From Pseudomonas botevensis (GTDB lineage: Bacteria; Pseudomonadota; Gammaproteobacteria; Pseudomonadales; Pseudomonadaceae), in NCBI RefSeq assembly GCF_019145475.1, contig NZ_JAHTKI010000002.1, positions 248,001 through 312,000 of the forward strand: a DNA stretch of 64,000 bases, in the 5' to 3' direction. Made by a program: the position numbers and the translations under genes. This document shows, one piece after another, positions 8,331-18,000 of this stretch. Numbering within the stretch: position 1 is the first letter of the stretch; each line of letters starts with the position of its first letter. Under the pieces are notes generated by a model that saw only the letters and a program-made list of their open reading frames with translations, was not told the DNA's origin and did not search any database.

Positions 8331-9629
8331 TCAGGAATGGGCCGGCAGCGGACGCGGTGCGACACGCGGGGCGATCACCCGGTCACTGGCGCCGGGCTTG
8401 AGAAAAATCGTCAGCACTACCGACAGCAGCAACGCGCCGCTCATCAACAGATACGAAGCGCCGGGCGAGCCGGTGGAGCTGTTGAGGTAACCGACCAGAT
8501 AGGAGCCGCCGAACGAGCCGAGTGCGCCCATGCTGTTGATCAGCGCCATGGCCCCGCCGGCTACGTTGGCCGGAAGGATTTCCGGGACAATCGCGAAAAA
8601 CGGTCCGTATGGGGCGTACATACAGGCGCCGGCAATCACCAGCAAGGTGTACGACCACCAGAAATGCTCCGCGCCCAGGGCGTAGGAGCCGTAGAACGCG
8701 ATCGATGCGATCAGCAGCGGTGGCCAGACGAAGCGTTTGCGCTTTTGCAGTTTGTCCGAACCCCACGACACCAGCAGCATGCCGATCACCGCCGCCAGAT
8801 ACGGCAGCGCCGACAGCCAGCCGGCCTCGACCATGTCCATCTGCGCGCCGGACTTGAGGATCGACGGCAGCCACAGCACGAAACCGTAGACACCGATGCT
8901 CCAGCAGAAGAATTGCAGCGCGAGGATGATCACCTTCGGCGAACGGAAGGCTTCGGCATAGTTCTTCACCGCTTTGATCCCGACCTGTTCGGCGGCCAGC
9001 GCGCTTTCCAGATCGTGCTTTTCCTGGTCGTTGAGCCACTTGGCCTGGGCCGGACGATCATCCGCCAGACGCCACCAGATAAATGCCCAGAACACGGCCG
9101 GCAGGCCTTCGATGATGAACATCCAGCGCCAGCTGAAATGCTGCACCAGATACCCCGAGACCACCGACATCCACAGCATCGTCACCGGGTTGCCGAGGAT
9201 CAGGAACGTGTTGGCCCGCGAGCGTTCGGCACGGGTGAACCAGTGGCAGAGGTAGACCAGCATCGCCGGCATCACCGCTGCCTCGACCACGCCGAGCATG
9301 AAGCGGATGACAATCAGCCAATAGGCGTTGGAGACCACGCCGGTCAGGGTGGCGAGGCCGCCCCAGAGAATCAGGCTGACGAAGATCAGTTTCTTGACGC
9401 TGTGCTTTTGCGCGTAGATCGCGCCCGGCACCTGGAAGAAAAAGTAACCGAGGAAGAACAGCGCACCGAGCAACGAGGAAAGGCCCGGCGTGATCATCAG
9501 GTCGGCGGCCATGCCCGACGCGGCGGCGAAGCCGTAGTTGGCGCGATCCAGATACGCCAGGCTGTAGGTGATGAACACGATGGGCATGATGTACCACCAG
9601 CGGCGGGTGGCAAGGGTTGCGGTTTTCAT
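8331..9629 (-). CDS. kguT: 2-ketogluconate transporter, MFS
   Basis: 432 residues, 12 TM segments, ACS-type MFS carrier with the TM1 motif YSLAYLDRANYGFA. AGGAG lies upstream of ATG 9629. Its place between the kguK-type kinase and the kguD-type reductase, under two PtxS operators, identifies it as the inner-membrane 2-ketogluconate importer. 2-Ketogluconate is made in the periplasm by glucose and gluconate dehydrogenases. It is related to, but distinct from, the MFS carrier at 318-1628. Confidence 0.87.
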   Translation of the reverse strand: MKTATLATRRWWYIMPIVFITYSLAYLDRANYGFAAASGMAADLMITPGLSSLLGALFFLGYFFFQVPGAIYAQKHSVKKLIFVSLILWGGLATLTGVVSNAYWLIVIRFMLGVVEAAVMPAMLVYLCHWFTRAERSRANTFLILGNPVTMLWMSVVSGYLVQHFSWRWMFIIEGLPAVFWAFIWWRLADDRPAQAKWLNDQEKHDLESALAAEQVGIKAVKNYAEAFRSPKVIILALQFFCWSIGVYGFVLWLPSILKSGAQMDMVEAGWLSALPYLAAVIGMLLVSWGSDKLQKRKRFVWPPLLIASIAFYGSYALGAEHFWWSYTLLVIAGACMYAPYGPFFAIVPEILPANVAGGAMALINSMGALGSFGGSYLVGYLNSSTGSPGASYLLMSGALLLSVVLTIFLKPGASDRVIAPRVAPRPLPAHS

Positions 9630-9683
9630 GGTTGTTGCTCCTGAGCTTGTTGTTTTTGTCGCAGCAGGTTCAATTAACGGTTG

Positions 9684-9712
9684 TCTTCGCGGGCAGGCCC
9701 GCTCTCACGGGT
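9684..9712. repeat. REP element fragment between kguK and kguT
   Basis: TCTTCGCGGGCAGGCCCGCTCTCAC-type sequence with a small hairpin (GCGGGC/GCCCGC, 9689-9702). It lies in the 82-bp gap inside the kgu operon, ending at the kguK stop, where it could affect the mRNA level of downstream genes. Confidence 0.6.
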
Positions 9713-10680
9713 CATGGGGTTGTCAGCGGTTCGCGGAGGGTGGCTTCGAATTCGGCAGTGAGTTCGGCGCGTGTCGGCAGGCCTTCCATGTCTCCGCGAC
9801 TCTGCACCGCGCGGCTGCCGATCCAGTTGGCGCGTCTGACCGCGTCGGCAAAACTCTGGTGCTCGAGCAGGGCGCTGATCATGCCGACGGCAAAGCCATC
9901 CCCGGCGCCCACGGTGTCGACCACGGTTTCCACCGGCACCCCGGCGACGAATCCTTCGTCCAGGTGGGTGCGGAAATACGCACCCTGCGGGCCAAGTTTG
10001 ATCGCGACGGCTTCGGCGCCCTGATCCAGGTAAAACCCGGCGATGTCTGCCGGATCTTCAAAACCGGTGAGCAGACGACCTTCACTCAGTCCCGGCAACA
10101 CCCAATGGGCGAGGGCGGCGAGGCGGTTGGTCTGGGTGATCATTTCCCGCTCGCTGGCCCACAGGCTTGGGCGCAGGTTGGGGTCGAAGGAGACACTGCG
10201 GCCGGCGTCACGCATGCGGGTCATCAGCTCGAACGACATGGCCCGACTGCTGGCCGACAGCGCGGCCGGAATCCCGGTGGCGTGCAGGTGAAGGGCACCG
10301 AGCAGGGCCGGGGTGATCGATTCGGGCGACAGGTGACTGGCCGCCGAGCCACGACGGAAGTACTCGACCGTCGGGTCGCTGCCATCGTCGCTGCGCGACT
10401 TGAGCTGGAACCCGGTCGGGTGTGTTGCGTCCACCGCGACATGACTGCAATCGAGGCCTTCTTTAGCCAGCGTTTCGACCACGAAGCGTCCGAGGGAATC
10501 GGCGCCGACCCGGCTCAGCCAGGCGACATTGAAACCGAGTCGCGACAGGCCGATGGCGACGTTGCTGTCGGCCCCGGCAATGCGTTTGTGAAACTGCGCG
10601 ACCGCCGCCAGATCGCCACTCTGTTCGGCGACGAACATCGCCATGGTTTCGCCGAACGACAGGATATCGATCTCAGACAT
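9712..10680 (-). CDS. kguK: 2-ketogluconate kinase (PfkB family)
   Basis: 322 residues, ribokinase fold. The N-terminal DILSFGETMAMFV and the C-terminal DTVGAGDGFAVGM (GAGD 258-261, with D261 the expected catalytic base) are the two PfkB signatures. It phosphorylates 2-ketogluconate to 2-keto-6-phosphogluconate. The start overlaps the end of kguE by 8 bp, indicating translational coupling. Confidence 0.9.
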   Translation of the reverse strand: MSEIDILSFGETMAMFVAEQSGDLAAVAQFHKRIAGADSNVAIGLSRLGFNVAWLSRVGADSLGRFVVETLAKEGLDCSHVAVDATHPTGFQLKSRSDDGSDPTVEYFRRGSAASHLSPESITPALLGALHLHATGIPAALSASSRAMSFELMTRMRDAGRSVSFDPNLRPSLWASEREMITQTNRLAALAHWVLPGLSEGRLLTGFEDPADIAGFYLDQGAEAVAIKLGPQGAYFRTHLDEGFVAGVPVETVVDTVGAGDGFAVGMISALLEHQSFADAVRRANWIGSRAVQSRGDMEGLPTRAELTAEFEATLREPLTTP

Positions 10681-11455
10681 GGGCAGGCTCCAGGCGGGAT
10701 TGGCCGAGGCGGGCGAGGGCGGCGACGTGTTCGTGGGTCAGTTGCAGCAGATCGTCGCCTTGCAGCGGGTATTCGGCGGCGCGCATAACGCCTTGGGCCA
10801 TGTGCCGCAGCAGTTGTTCCCACAGATGCAGGTCACTCACGGCGGGCGGCACGGCGACCAGTTTGCCGTCGGCGCGACGGGCCACGGCCTTGCAATGCAC
10901 ATAACCGACATGCCGGCCCAACAGGCGCGCGGCGCTGGTGGCGGACTGGTCTTGCCATTGCCAGTTGCCGATGTCGAAAGTCATTTTGATCGGCAGGTCG
11001 TGCTGCTCGACAGCGGCGAAGAAACGCTGGAACGGCTCGATCCGCCCGCCATGCAGAGTCTGGTCGTTTTCCACCAGCAGTTGCACCGGGCTGTGTTTGA
11101 TCAGGTGTTCCAAGGCCTGGAGATCGTTGTTGTCGGTGAAGAAACCGAGGGAAACCTTCAGCCACTTCGCACCGAACGCCTGCGCCCGTTGCAAAGCGGT
11201 GACGAGTTCGGGATTGGGCCGCGCCTGCCCGGCCAGCCACAGTTCGATGGGCGAGGAATAGATGCTTTGCAGCCCGGCCTCATGGGTGGCGGCCGCCAGT
11301 TGTTCGGGGACTTCGTTGGTCAGCAGTTCCTCGCGCCACTCGATGCGATTGGCGCCGGCCAGTGCCAGCGTCTCGATGAACGAGCCTTGGCCACGCTGGC
11401 GCACAAGGTCGGCGCCGTAGCTGGACAGGCTGATGGAAATGGCAGGTTTATTCAT
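10673..11455 (-). CDS. kguE: KguE, sugar-phosphate isomerase/epimerase-like TIM-barrel protein
   Basis: 260 residues of the AP-endonuclease-2/xylose-isomerase-like TIM-barrel family (ISISLSSYGADL, ANRIEWREELL, LLVENDQTL, FDIGNW). It is the first gene of the kgu operon. Its exact reaction in 2-ketogluconate use is poorly defined even in P. aeruginosa; an epimerase role is usually assumed. ATG 11455 has GAGG upstream, and a PtxS operator lies 14 bp upstream of the start codon. Confidence 0.85.
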   Translation of the reverse strand: MNKPAISISLSSYGADLVRQRGQGSFIETLALAGANRIEWREELLTNEVPEQLAAATHEAGLQSIYSSPIELWLAGQARPNPELVTALQRAQAFGAKWLKVSLGFFTDNNDLQALEHLIKHSPVQLLVENDQTLHGGRIEPFQRFFAAVEQHDLPIKMTFDIGNWQWQDQSATSAARLLGRHVGYVHCKAVARRADGKLVAVPPAVSDLHLWEQLLRHMAQGVMRAAEYPLQGDDLLQLTHEHVAALARLGQSRLEPAHV

Positions 11456-11468
11456 TGTTATTGACCTC

Positions 11469-11482
11469 TGAAACCGGTTTCA
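11469..11482. promoter_or_regulatory. PtxS operator upstream of kguE
   Basis: Perfect 14-bp palindrome TGAAACCGGTTTCA, the published PtxS recognition sequence in Pseudomonas. It lies in the ptxS-kguE gap and should repress the kguEKTD operon until 2-ketogluconate binds PtxS. An identical copy lies upstream of ptxS. Confidence 0.92.
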
Positions 11483-11520
11483 TTTTTGTTCAAAAAAATA
11501 TCGCGGCTTCTCCGCCCCTC

Positions 11521-11545
11521 TTGGGAGCGGGCTCGCCTGCGAAAG
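11521..11545. repeat. REP element fragment
   Basis: TTGGGAGCGGGCTCGCCTGCGAAAG, a single REP half with one mismatch in the core. It is located just 3' of ptxS. Confidence 0.6.
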
Positions 11546-11552
11546 TATCAGT

Positions 11553-12581
11553 TCAAGCGCCGCCAACCTTTCGGGTCGATCCCCGCTCAATCAGCACCGG
11601 CGCAAAATCCAGTAATCGCGCCGCCGTGTCATCCCCGCGCAAGCGCCTGAGCAGGCACTCGAACGCCTGCGCGCCGATCTCGGCGGTCGGTTGGGCGAGG
11701 GCCGTGATGCCGCTGCCCACCAGCGGATACCAATCCAGGTCATCCAAGGCAATCAGCCCGACGTCCTCGAACAACCGGCATCCGATATCGCGCAACGCAC
11801 GGGTGCAGGCCAGCGCCGCCACGCCGTTGGCGCAGAACAGCGCTTTGGGTCCGGTGGACGGACTGTTGAGAAAGGTTTGCAGGCTGGCGGCCAGCGAATC
11901 ACCGGTTTCCTGCACCGCCCCGGTCAGGTGCCCGCGCTCGGCGATGTGTCGGTGAAAACTGTTGACCCGTTCGATCCGCGAACTGGTTCCGTCGAAGGGT
12001 TCGGTCACCAGCAGCACGTCGCGAAATCCTTGGTGTTGCAGGTGATCGAGGGCCATCTGTACGGCTTGCGGGTTGTTCAGCCCGACCATGTCGCTGTCGA
12101 GCCCGTCGACCTTGCGATCCACCAGCACCAGCGGCATTTCCCGTTGCAGCTCATGCAGTTCGTCGCGGTGATGGCCGAGGGTGTTCACGATCAGGCCTTC
12201 GATGTTGTACGAGCGCAACAGCGCCAGGTGTTGGCGTTCCTGCTCGTCATCGCGGTCGGTGTTGCACACCACCAGGCTGTAGCCGTGCTGACGGCAGGCG
12301 GTTTCCACGCCATGCATCACGGCAATCGAATAAGGGTTGCGGATATCGGCCACCAGCATGCCGATCAGGCGCGTGCGGCCGCGTTTCAGACCACGGGCCA
12401 TCTGGTTGGGGCGATAACCCAGTTCGGCGATGGACTGTTCGATGCGCAGGGCAATGGCGTCGGAGAGCAGGGCGCGGTCGTCGCCAATGAAACGCGAGAC
12501 GCTGGCCTTGGAAACACCGGCATGTTCGGCAACGTCGAGCATGGTCACGCGGCTGCGCTGGGCGGCGGAAAAGTCGTTCAC
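11553..12581 (-). CDS. ptxS: PtxS, LacI-family repressor of 2-ketogluconate genes
   Basis: 342 residues. The N-terminal LacI headpiece (VTMLDVAEHAGVSKASVSRFI) is followed by a hinge (YRPNQMARGLKRGRT) and a periplasmic-binding-protein-like effector domain. The start is GTG 12581, with AAGG upstream. It is flanked by two identical TGAAACCGGTTTCA operators, one before itself (autorepression) and one before kguE. The known effector of PtxS is 2-ketogluconate. The divergent ptxR gene found next to ptxS in P. aeruginosa is absent; a LysE exporter lies upstream instead. Confidence 0.93.
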   Translation of the reverse strand: MNDFSAAQRSRVTMLDVAEHAGVSKASVSRFIGDDRALLSDAIALRIEQSIAELGYRPNQMARGLKRGRTRLIGMLVADIRNPYSIAVMHGVETACRQHGYSLVVCNTDRDDEQERQHLALLRSYNIEGLIVNTLGHHRDELHELQREMPLVLVDRKVDGLDSDMVGLNNPQAVQMALDHLQHQGFRDVLLVTEPFDGTSSRIERVNSFHRHIAERGHLTGAVQETGDSLAASLQTFLNSPSTGPKALFCANGVAALACTRALRDIGCRLFEDVGLIALDDLDWYPLVGSGITALAQPTAEIGAQAFECLLRRLRGDDTAARLLDFAPVLIERGSTRKVGGA

Positions 12582-12635
12582 GGTCTGAAACCTTATTATT
12601 GGATTTGTCGGGTTGGCTCCCTGAGACGCGAGAGC

Positions 12636-12649
12636 TGAAACCGGTTTCA
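12636..12649. promoter_or_regulatory. PtxS operator upstream of ptxS
   Basis: Second exact TGAAACCGGTTTCA palindrome, 54 bp upstream of the ptxS start codon. It implies autoregulation of ptxS and perhaps looping with the kguE operator, about 1.17 kb away. Confidence 0.9.
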
Positions 12650-12721
12650 GGAAACACCAGAAGCCAATCTGCCGTCAAGTAAATGATCGGCCCGAAGCGC
12701 AGAAGCGCCGACCAACGGCGT

Positions 12722-13330
12722 TCAAGCCCAGATGCTCGACCACGCCGAAACCAGCAATAAAACCGCCATGACCCGATTCAGCCGCTGCAAGGCACGCGGT
12801 GATCGCAGCCAGCGTGTGGAGCCGGCGCCGAGCAACGCCCACATGCCAAGGCAGGGCAGGGACACCAGGAAAAACGCCAGTGACAGGATCAGCACGCGCG
12901 TCACGCGGCCTTCACTGTCCCCCGCGAATACGCTGACCACCGCCAGCGCCATCATCCAGGTTTTCGGATTGACCAGTTGCAGGCCGGCGGCACCGGTCAG
13001 GCCGAGTCGGCCACGGCTTTCCTGTGCGCCTAGTTCAACCGCAGGCGCCCGGTAAATCTGCCACGCCAGATAACTCAGCCAGGCCACGCCAAACGCTTGC
13101 ATGGCGTGTTGCATACCGGGCAATTGCGTCAGCAGCGGACCGGCACCGCTGCCCACTGCCAGCACCAACAGCGCAGCGGCCGCGCAGGCACCCAGAATGA
13201 TCGGCAACGCCGCCGTCAGGCCGTAACGCGCGCTGTTGCTGAACACCAGAATATTGGTCGGGCCGGGCGTGATCGACGCGACGAACGCGAACAGCAGGAA
13301 GGGCAATAACGTCGGGAGGGTGGACAACAT
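12722..13330 (-). CDS. LysE/RhtB-family amino acid exporter
   Basis: 202 residues, about six TM segments. The family hallmark is ASITPGPTNILVFSNSARYG near the N-terminus; NPKTWMMALAVVSVFA is the conserved mid-protein motif. ATG 13330 has GGAG 9 nt upstream and was chosen over a TTG three codons earlier. It follows an AraC-type regulator by 37 bp on the same strand, a common arrangement for amino acid exporters controlled by their own regulator. The exported amino acid is unknown. Confidence 0.88.
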   Translation of the reverse strand: MLSTLPTLLPFLLFAFVASITPGPTNILVFSNSARYGLTAALPIILGACAAAALLVLAVGSGAGPLLTQLPGMQHAMQAFGVAWLSYLAWQIYRAPAVELGAQESRGRLGLTGAAGLQLVNPKTWMMALAVVSVFAGDSEGRVTRVLILSLAFFLVSLPCLGMWALLGAGSTRWLRSPRALQRLNRVMAVLLLVSAWSSIWA

Positions 13331-13367
13331 CGCAGGCAACTCCGTTGAGGATCAATGACCTCGATCT

Positions 13368-14222
13368 TCAACGGTCGCGCAAGGGCCTGTCTGGAAGATT
13401 TGAGCAGCGCTTGCGGTACATCGCCGGCGTCAGGCCATAGGCGCGGACGAACCAGCGACCGAGGTGGCTCTGGTCGGCGAAACCCAGTTGAGTGGCGACG
13501 GTGACCGGATGCTCACCGCCTGCCAGCAGACGCCGGGCAATCGACAGGCGCAGTTGCACCAGATAGGCGTGGGGCGCCAGACCATAAGCGGCCTTGAATG
13601 CGCGGGTCAGGCGAAAGCGATCAACGCCGGTGGCCACGGCCAGTTGCTGCAAACCGATGTCTTGTTGCGCATGAGCGTGCAGATACTCGCGAGCCTTTTG
13701 CGCCACCAGCGGCAGGCGCGGATCTTCGGAATAACGCTGGCGCCAGTGCAGATGTTGCGTGAGGCGTTCGAGCAGGCCGTCCAATGCGGTCTGACGGACG
13801 ATTTTCAGCTCGCCGCCGTGCAGCGCCTGAAACGCCTGACTGGTGGCCTGCGCCAGAAACGGATCGGTGGCGAGGGTCCGGGCGAAACTCAACTGGCTGT
13901 TGAGCGGTGCGTTTTCGAACAGCGAGGCCAGTTCCCGTTCCAGCCACTGCGGGTCGAGGTAGAGCATGCGGTAGGTGAAACCGCCCTCGGTGGGGGCTTC
14001 GCCGTCATGAATGTCGCCGGGTTCGAGCAGAAAGACCTTGCCCGGTGTGCTCTGGTGTCGGGTGCGGCGGCAGTTGAATTGCTGCACGCCTTGCTCGGTG
14101 ACACCCACCAGATAGCTGTCATGCCAGTGCGGATCATAGGCATGGCCTTCGAAATGCGCGCGCAGAGTCTCGATGCCGGTATCGGCGTCCTGGGCTAGAT
14201 CGATCCAGTTACGAGCGCTCAT
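13368..14222 (-). CDS. AraC-family transcriptional regulator
   Basis: 284 residues: an N-terminal cupin-like AraC ligand domain (HWHDSYLVGVTEQGVQQF, FLLEPGDIHDGEAP) and a C-terminal double HTH (LQQLAVATGVDRFRLTRAFK; TVATQLGFADQSHLGRWFVR). The start ATG 14222 (MSARNW) is preceded by AGGTG. It is upstream of, and probably cotranscribed with, the LysE exporter, which it likely controls in response to an amino acid. Confidence 0.88.
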   Translation of the reverse strand: MSARNWIDLAQDADTGIETLRAHFEGHAYDPHWHDSYLVGVTEQGVQQFNCRRTRHQSTPGKVFLLEPGDIHDGEAPTEGGFTYRMLYLDPQWLERELASLFENAPLNSQLSFARTLATDPFLAQATSQAFQALHGGELKIVRQTALDGLLERLTQHLHWRQRYSEDPRLPLVAQKAREYLHAHAQQDIGLQQLAVATGVDRFRLTRAFKAAYGLAPHAYLVQLRLSIARRLLAGGEHPVTVATQLGFADQSHLGRWFVRAYGLTPAMYRKRCSNLPDRPLRDR

Positions 14223-14297
14223 GGGGCACCTGTCAGTCGAGGGTTCGGCCAATCTAGCGCCGCACCACGGGCGATGCCTAGAAGATTTGTGCAGCCG

Positions 14298-14939
14298 TCA
14301 GCCGAACAGCCCTGCCGCGATATTGATCGAAAACCCCAGAATCGCGGTGTTGAAGACGAATCCAAGCAGCGACTGCGCCAGGACGATTTTGCGCAAGTCG
14401 CGACTGGCGACACCGACGTCCGCCGTCTGCACCGCCACGCCGATGGTGAACGAGAAGTACAGGAAGTCCCAGTAATTGGGGGTGGTCAGGCCTTCGGCGA
14501 AACGCAGGGCTGGCTCCTTGCCGTCCCAGGTGTAGAACAGGCGTGCGTAATGCACGCTGAAAATCACCCCGATCAACAGCCACGAACCGATCACGGTCAG
14601 CGCGGTGAAACCGTAGTGCAGCAGCTTTTGGGTGGCGTCCAGATCCTTGCTGCCGGCCAGTTCCAGGGTGATGGTGGCCAGGCTCGCCAGTGCGGCGATG
14701 CACACCAGCAGCAGCACGAGGCCGGCGTTTTCATCTTCGATTTCGGCGATCCGCTGCACGTCCGGCGCCTTGGCCCGGGCGGTGAGCCAGAGCATCAGGA
14801 TCAGGTACGTCCACACCCCGGCATTCCAGCCGATGAGGATTTTGCTGGTGAGCGAACCGGCGGGAACCAGCAGCCCCGTGGCGAGGCCAAGCAACGCGGC
14901 GGCGGACAGGCGAGGGTGGGTGCGGGCAAGGAAGCGCAT
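14298..14939 (-). CDS. DUF1345 membrane protein
   Basis: 213 residues with four to five hydrophobic segments ([78 protein letters not shown]). The segment [21 protein letters not shown] resembles the pore-proximal part of two-TM ion channels and is the conserved core of DUF1345. Its function is unknown. Start ATG 14939 ([10 protein letters not shown]); the upstream extension lacks membrane character. Confidence 0.8.
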   Translation of the reverse strand: MRFLARTHPRLSAAALLGLATGLLVPAGSLTSKILIGWNAGVWTYLILMLWLTARAKAPDVQRIAEIEDENAGLVLLLVCIAALASLATITLELAGSKDLDATQKLLHYGFTALTVIGSWLLIGVIFSVHYARLFYTWDGKEPALRFAEGLTTPNYWDFLYFSFTIGVAVQTADVGVASRDLRKIVLAQSLLGFVFNTAILGFSINIAAGLFG

Positions 14940-15000
14940 GGGAACTCGATGGGCCAGGGTGTGCTGACACCTTAGCCCAGCGTGACGTTGTGTGACCACT

Positions 15001-15030
15001 GGGGGACCGGGCTTGTCCGCGAAGAGGCCG
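15001..15030. repeat. Degraded REP element
   Basis: GGGGACCGGGCTTGTCCGCGAAG resembles the REP core with substitutions. It lies in the 154-bp gap between the DUF1345 and RND genes; nothing else was recognised there. Confidence 0.45.
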
Positions 15031-15093
15031 TGTCAGTCGACATCACTGCCAGATGACACGCCGATTTCGCGACCAGCCCAGGTCCCCATGGTT

Positions 15094-18000
15094 TTATGGA
15101 TGCTTCGTGGATTTGCGCACCAGTTTCATGACCACCACAAAGAACACCGGCACAAAGATCACGGCCAGGGTGGCGGTGATCATGCCGCCGATCACGCCCG
15201 TACCGATGGCTTGCTGGCTCGCCGAGCTGGCACCGGTGGCGATTGCCAGCGGCACCACGCCCAGGATGAACGCCAGGGACGTCATGACGATCGGGCGCAG
15301 GCGCAGGCGAGCCGCTTGCAGCGTGGCGTCGATCAGGTCGTGGCCTTCGTCATACAGACTCTTGGCAAACTCGATGATCAGGATCGCGTTCTTCGCCGAC
15401 AGACCGATGATGGTGATCAGGCCCACTTTGAAGAACACATCGTTGGGCATGCCGCGCAAGGTCACCGCCAGCACCGCGCCGAGCACGCCCAGCGGCACTA
15501 CCAGCAGCACCGAAGTCGGAATCGACCAGCTCTCGTACAGTGCCGCCAGACACAGGAACACAATCAGCAACGACAGGCCGAGCAGAATTGGCGCCTGACT
15601 GCCGGACAAGCGTTCCTGCAACGACAGGCCGGTCCATTCCTGACCGAGTCCGGCCGGCCCCTGGGCGACCAGGCGCTCGATTTCGGCCATGGCTTCACCG
15701 GTGCTGTGACCGGGTGAAGGTTCGCCCGAGATCGAAATCGCCGGATAGCCGTTGTAGCGCGTCAGTTGCGCAGGGCCTTGGGTCCATTTGGCGGAAACAA
15801 ACGCCGACAACGGCACCATGCTGCCACCCGTGTTGCGCACATGCATTTTCAGCAGATCGTCGACCTGGCTGCGGCGGTCGCCTTCGGCCTGCACCACCAC
15901 ACGCTGCATGCGGCCTTGGTTGGGGAAGTCGTTGACGTAGGTCGAACCGACGGCTGCGGCCAGCACATTGGCGATGTCGGCAAACGACACGCCCAGGGCT
16001 TCGGCCTGCTTGCGATCCACCTCCAGTTGCACCTGTGGCGCTTCGGCCAGGGCACTTTCGCGGACGTTCATCAGAATCGGGCTTTTCTCGGCCGCCGCCA
16101 GCAACTCGGTGCGCGCCTGCATCAGCGTTGCATGGCCGAGGCCGCCGCGATCCTGCAAGCGGAACTCGAAACCACTGGAAGTCCCCAGGCCATCCACCGG
16201 CGGCGGCAGCACCGCGAACACCATGGCGTCCTTGATCTGGCTCAGGGCGGCGTTGGCGCGGTCGGCGATCGAACTTGCCGAGTCATCGCTGCTGCGTTGC
16301 GACCAGTCCTTGAGGGTGGTGAATGCCAGTGCCGCGTTCTGTCCGCTGCCGGAAAAACTGAAACCGAGAATCACCGTGCTGTCACCCACGCCCGGTTCGC
16401 CGGCGTTGTGCGCTTCGATCTGCTCGACCACCTTCACCGTGCGGTTCTTGCTCGCGCCGGGCGGCAATTGAATGTCAGTGATGGTGTAACCCTGATCCTC
16501 CACCGGCAGGAACGAGGAGGGCAGACGCGCGAAGCACCAGCCCAGGCCCACCAGCAACACCACGTAGATCAGCAAGTAGCGGCCGGTGCGTTTCAGCGCA
16601 TAGCCGACCCAACCCTGATAACGCACGGTCAGGCGTTCGAAGCGGCGGTTGAACCAGCCGAAGAAGCCGGTTTTTTCGTGATGCTCGCCCTTGGCGATCG
16701 GCTTGAGCAGCGTTGCGCACAGCGCCGGGGTCAACGTCAGGGCGAGGAATGCCGAAAACAGGATCGAGGTCGCCATCGACAGCGAGAACTGCTGATAGAT
16801 CACGCCCACCGAACCTTGCATGAACGCCATCGGAATGAACACCGCCACCAGCACCAGAGTGATCCCGATGATCGCCCCGGTGATCTGCTGCATCGCCTTG
16901 CGCGTCGCTTCCTTGGGCGACAGGCCTTCGGTGGCCATGATCCGCTCGACGTTCTCCACCACCACGATCGCGTCGTCCACCAGAATACCGATCGCCAGCA
17001 CCATGCCGAACATGGTCAGCACGTTGATCGAGAAACCCAGCGCAAGCATGGTGGCGAAGGTGCCCATCAGCGCCACTGGCACCACCAGAGTCGGAATCAG
17101 CGTGTAGCGGATGTTCTGCAGGAACAGGAACATCACCGCGAACACCAGCAACATCGCTTCGCCGAGGGTGTAGACCACTTTGGTGATCGACACTTTGACG
17201 AACGGCGAGGTGTCGTACGGGATCTTGTACTCCACCCCGGCCGGGAAGTAACGCGACAGCTCATCCATCTTCGCGCGGATCAGGGTGGCGGTATTCAGGG
17301 CATTGGCCCCCGGCGACAACTGCACGCCCACGGCGGTGGACGGTTTGCCGTTCAGACGGGTGCCGAACTGGTATTCCTGGCTGCCGATTTCGACCCGGGC
17401 GACATCCTTGATACGCACGGTGGAGCCGTCCGGGCGGGCTTTGAGCACGATGTCGGCGAAATCTTCCGGCGTCGAGAGCTGGCCCTTGACCAGAATGGTC
17501 GCGGTGATTTCCTGGCTGGAGGGCGCCGGCAAGTCGCCGATGCTGCCGGCCGGAACCTGCACGTTCTGCGCGGCGATCGCGGCGTTGACGTCTGCCGGAG
17601 TCAAATTGAAAGCGATGAGTTTCTGCGGATCGATCCAGATCCGCATCGCCCGCTCGGCGCCATACAGCTGGGCCTTGCCGACGCCGTCCAGACGCTTGAT
17701 TTCGTTCATCACGTTGCGCGCCAGGTAGTCGCTGAGCGCCACGTCGTCGAGTTTGCCGTCGCTGGAGGTCAGGGTGATCAGCAGCAGGAAGCCCGAAGAC
17801 ACCTTCTCGACCTGCAAGCCTTGCTGGTTCACTGCTTGCGGCAGGCGCGACTCCACCACTTTGAGGCGGTTTTGCACGTCGACCTGGGCCAGTTCCGGGT
17901 TGGTGCCCGGCTGGAACGTGGCCTTGATGGTGGCGCTGCCGAGGCTGCTCTGGGATTCGAAATACAGCAGGTGATCGGCGCCGTTGAGCTCTTCCTCGAT

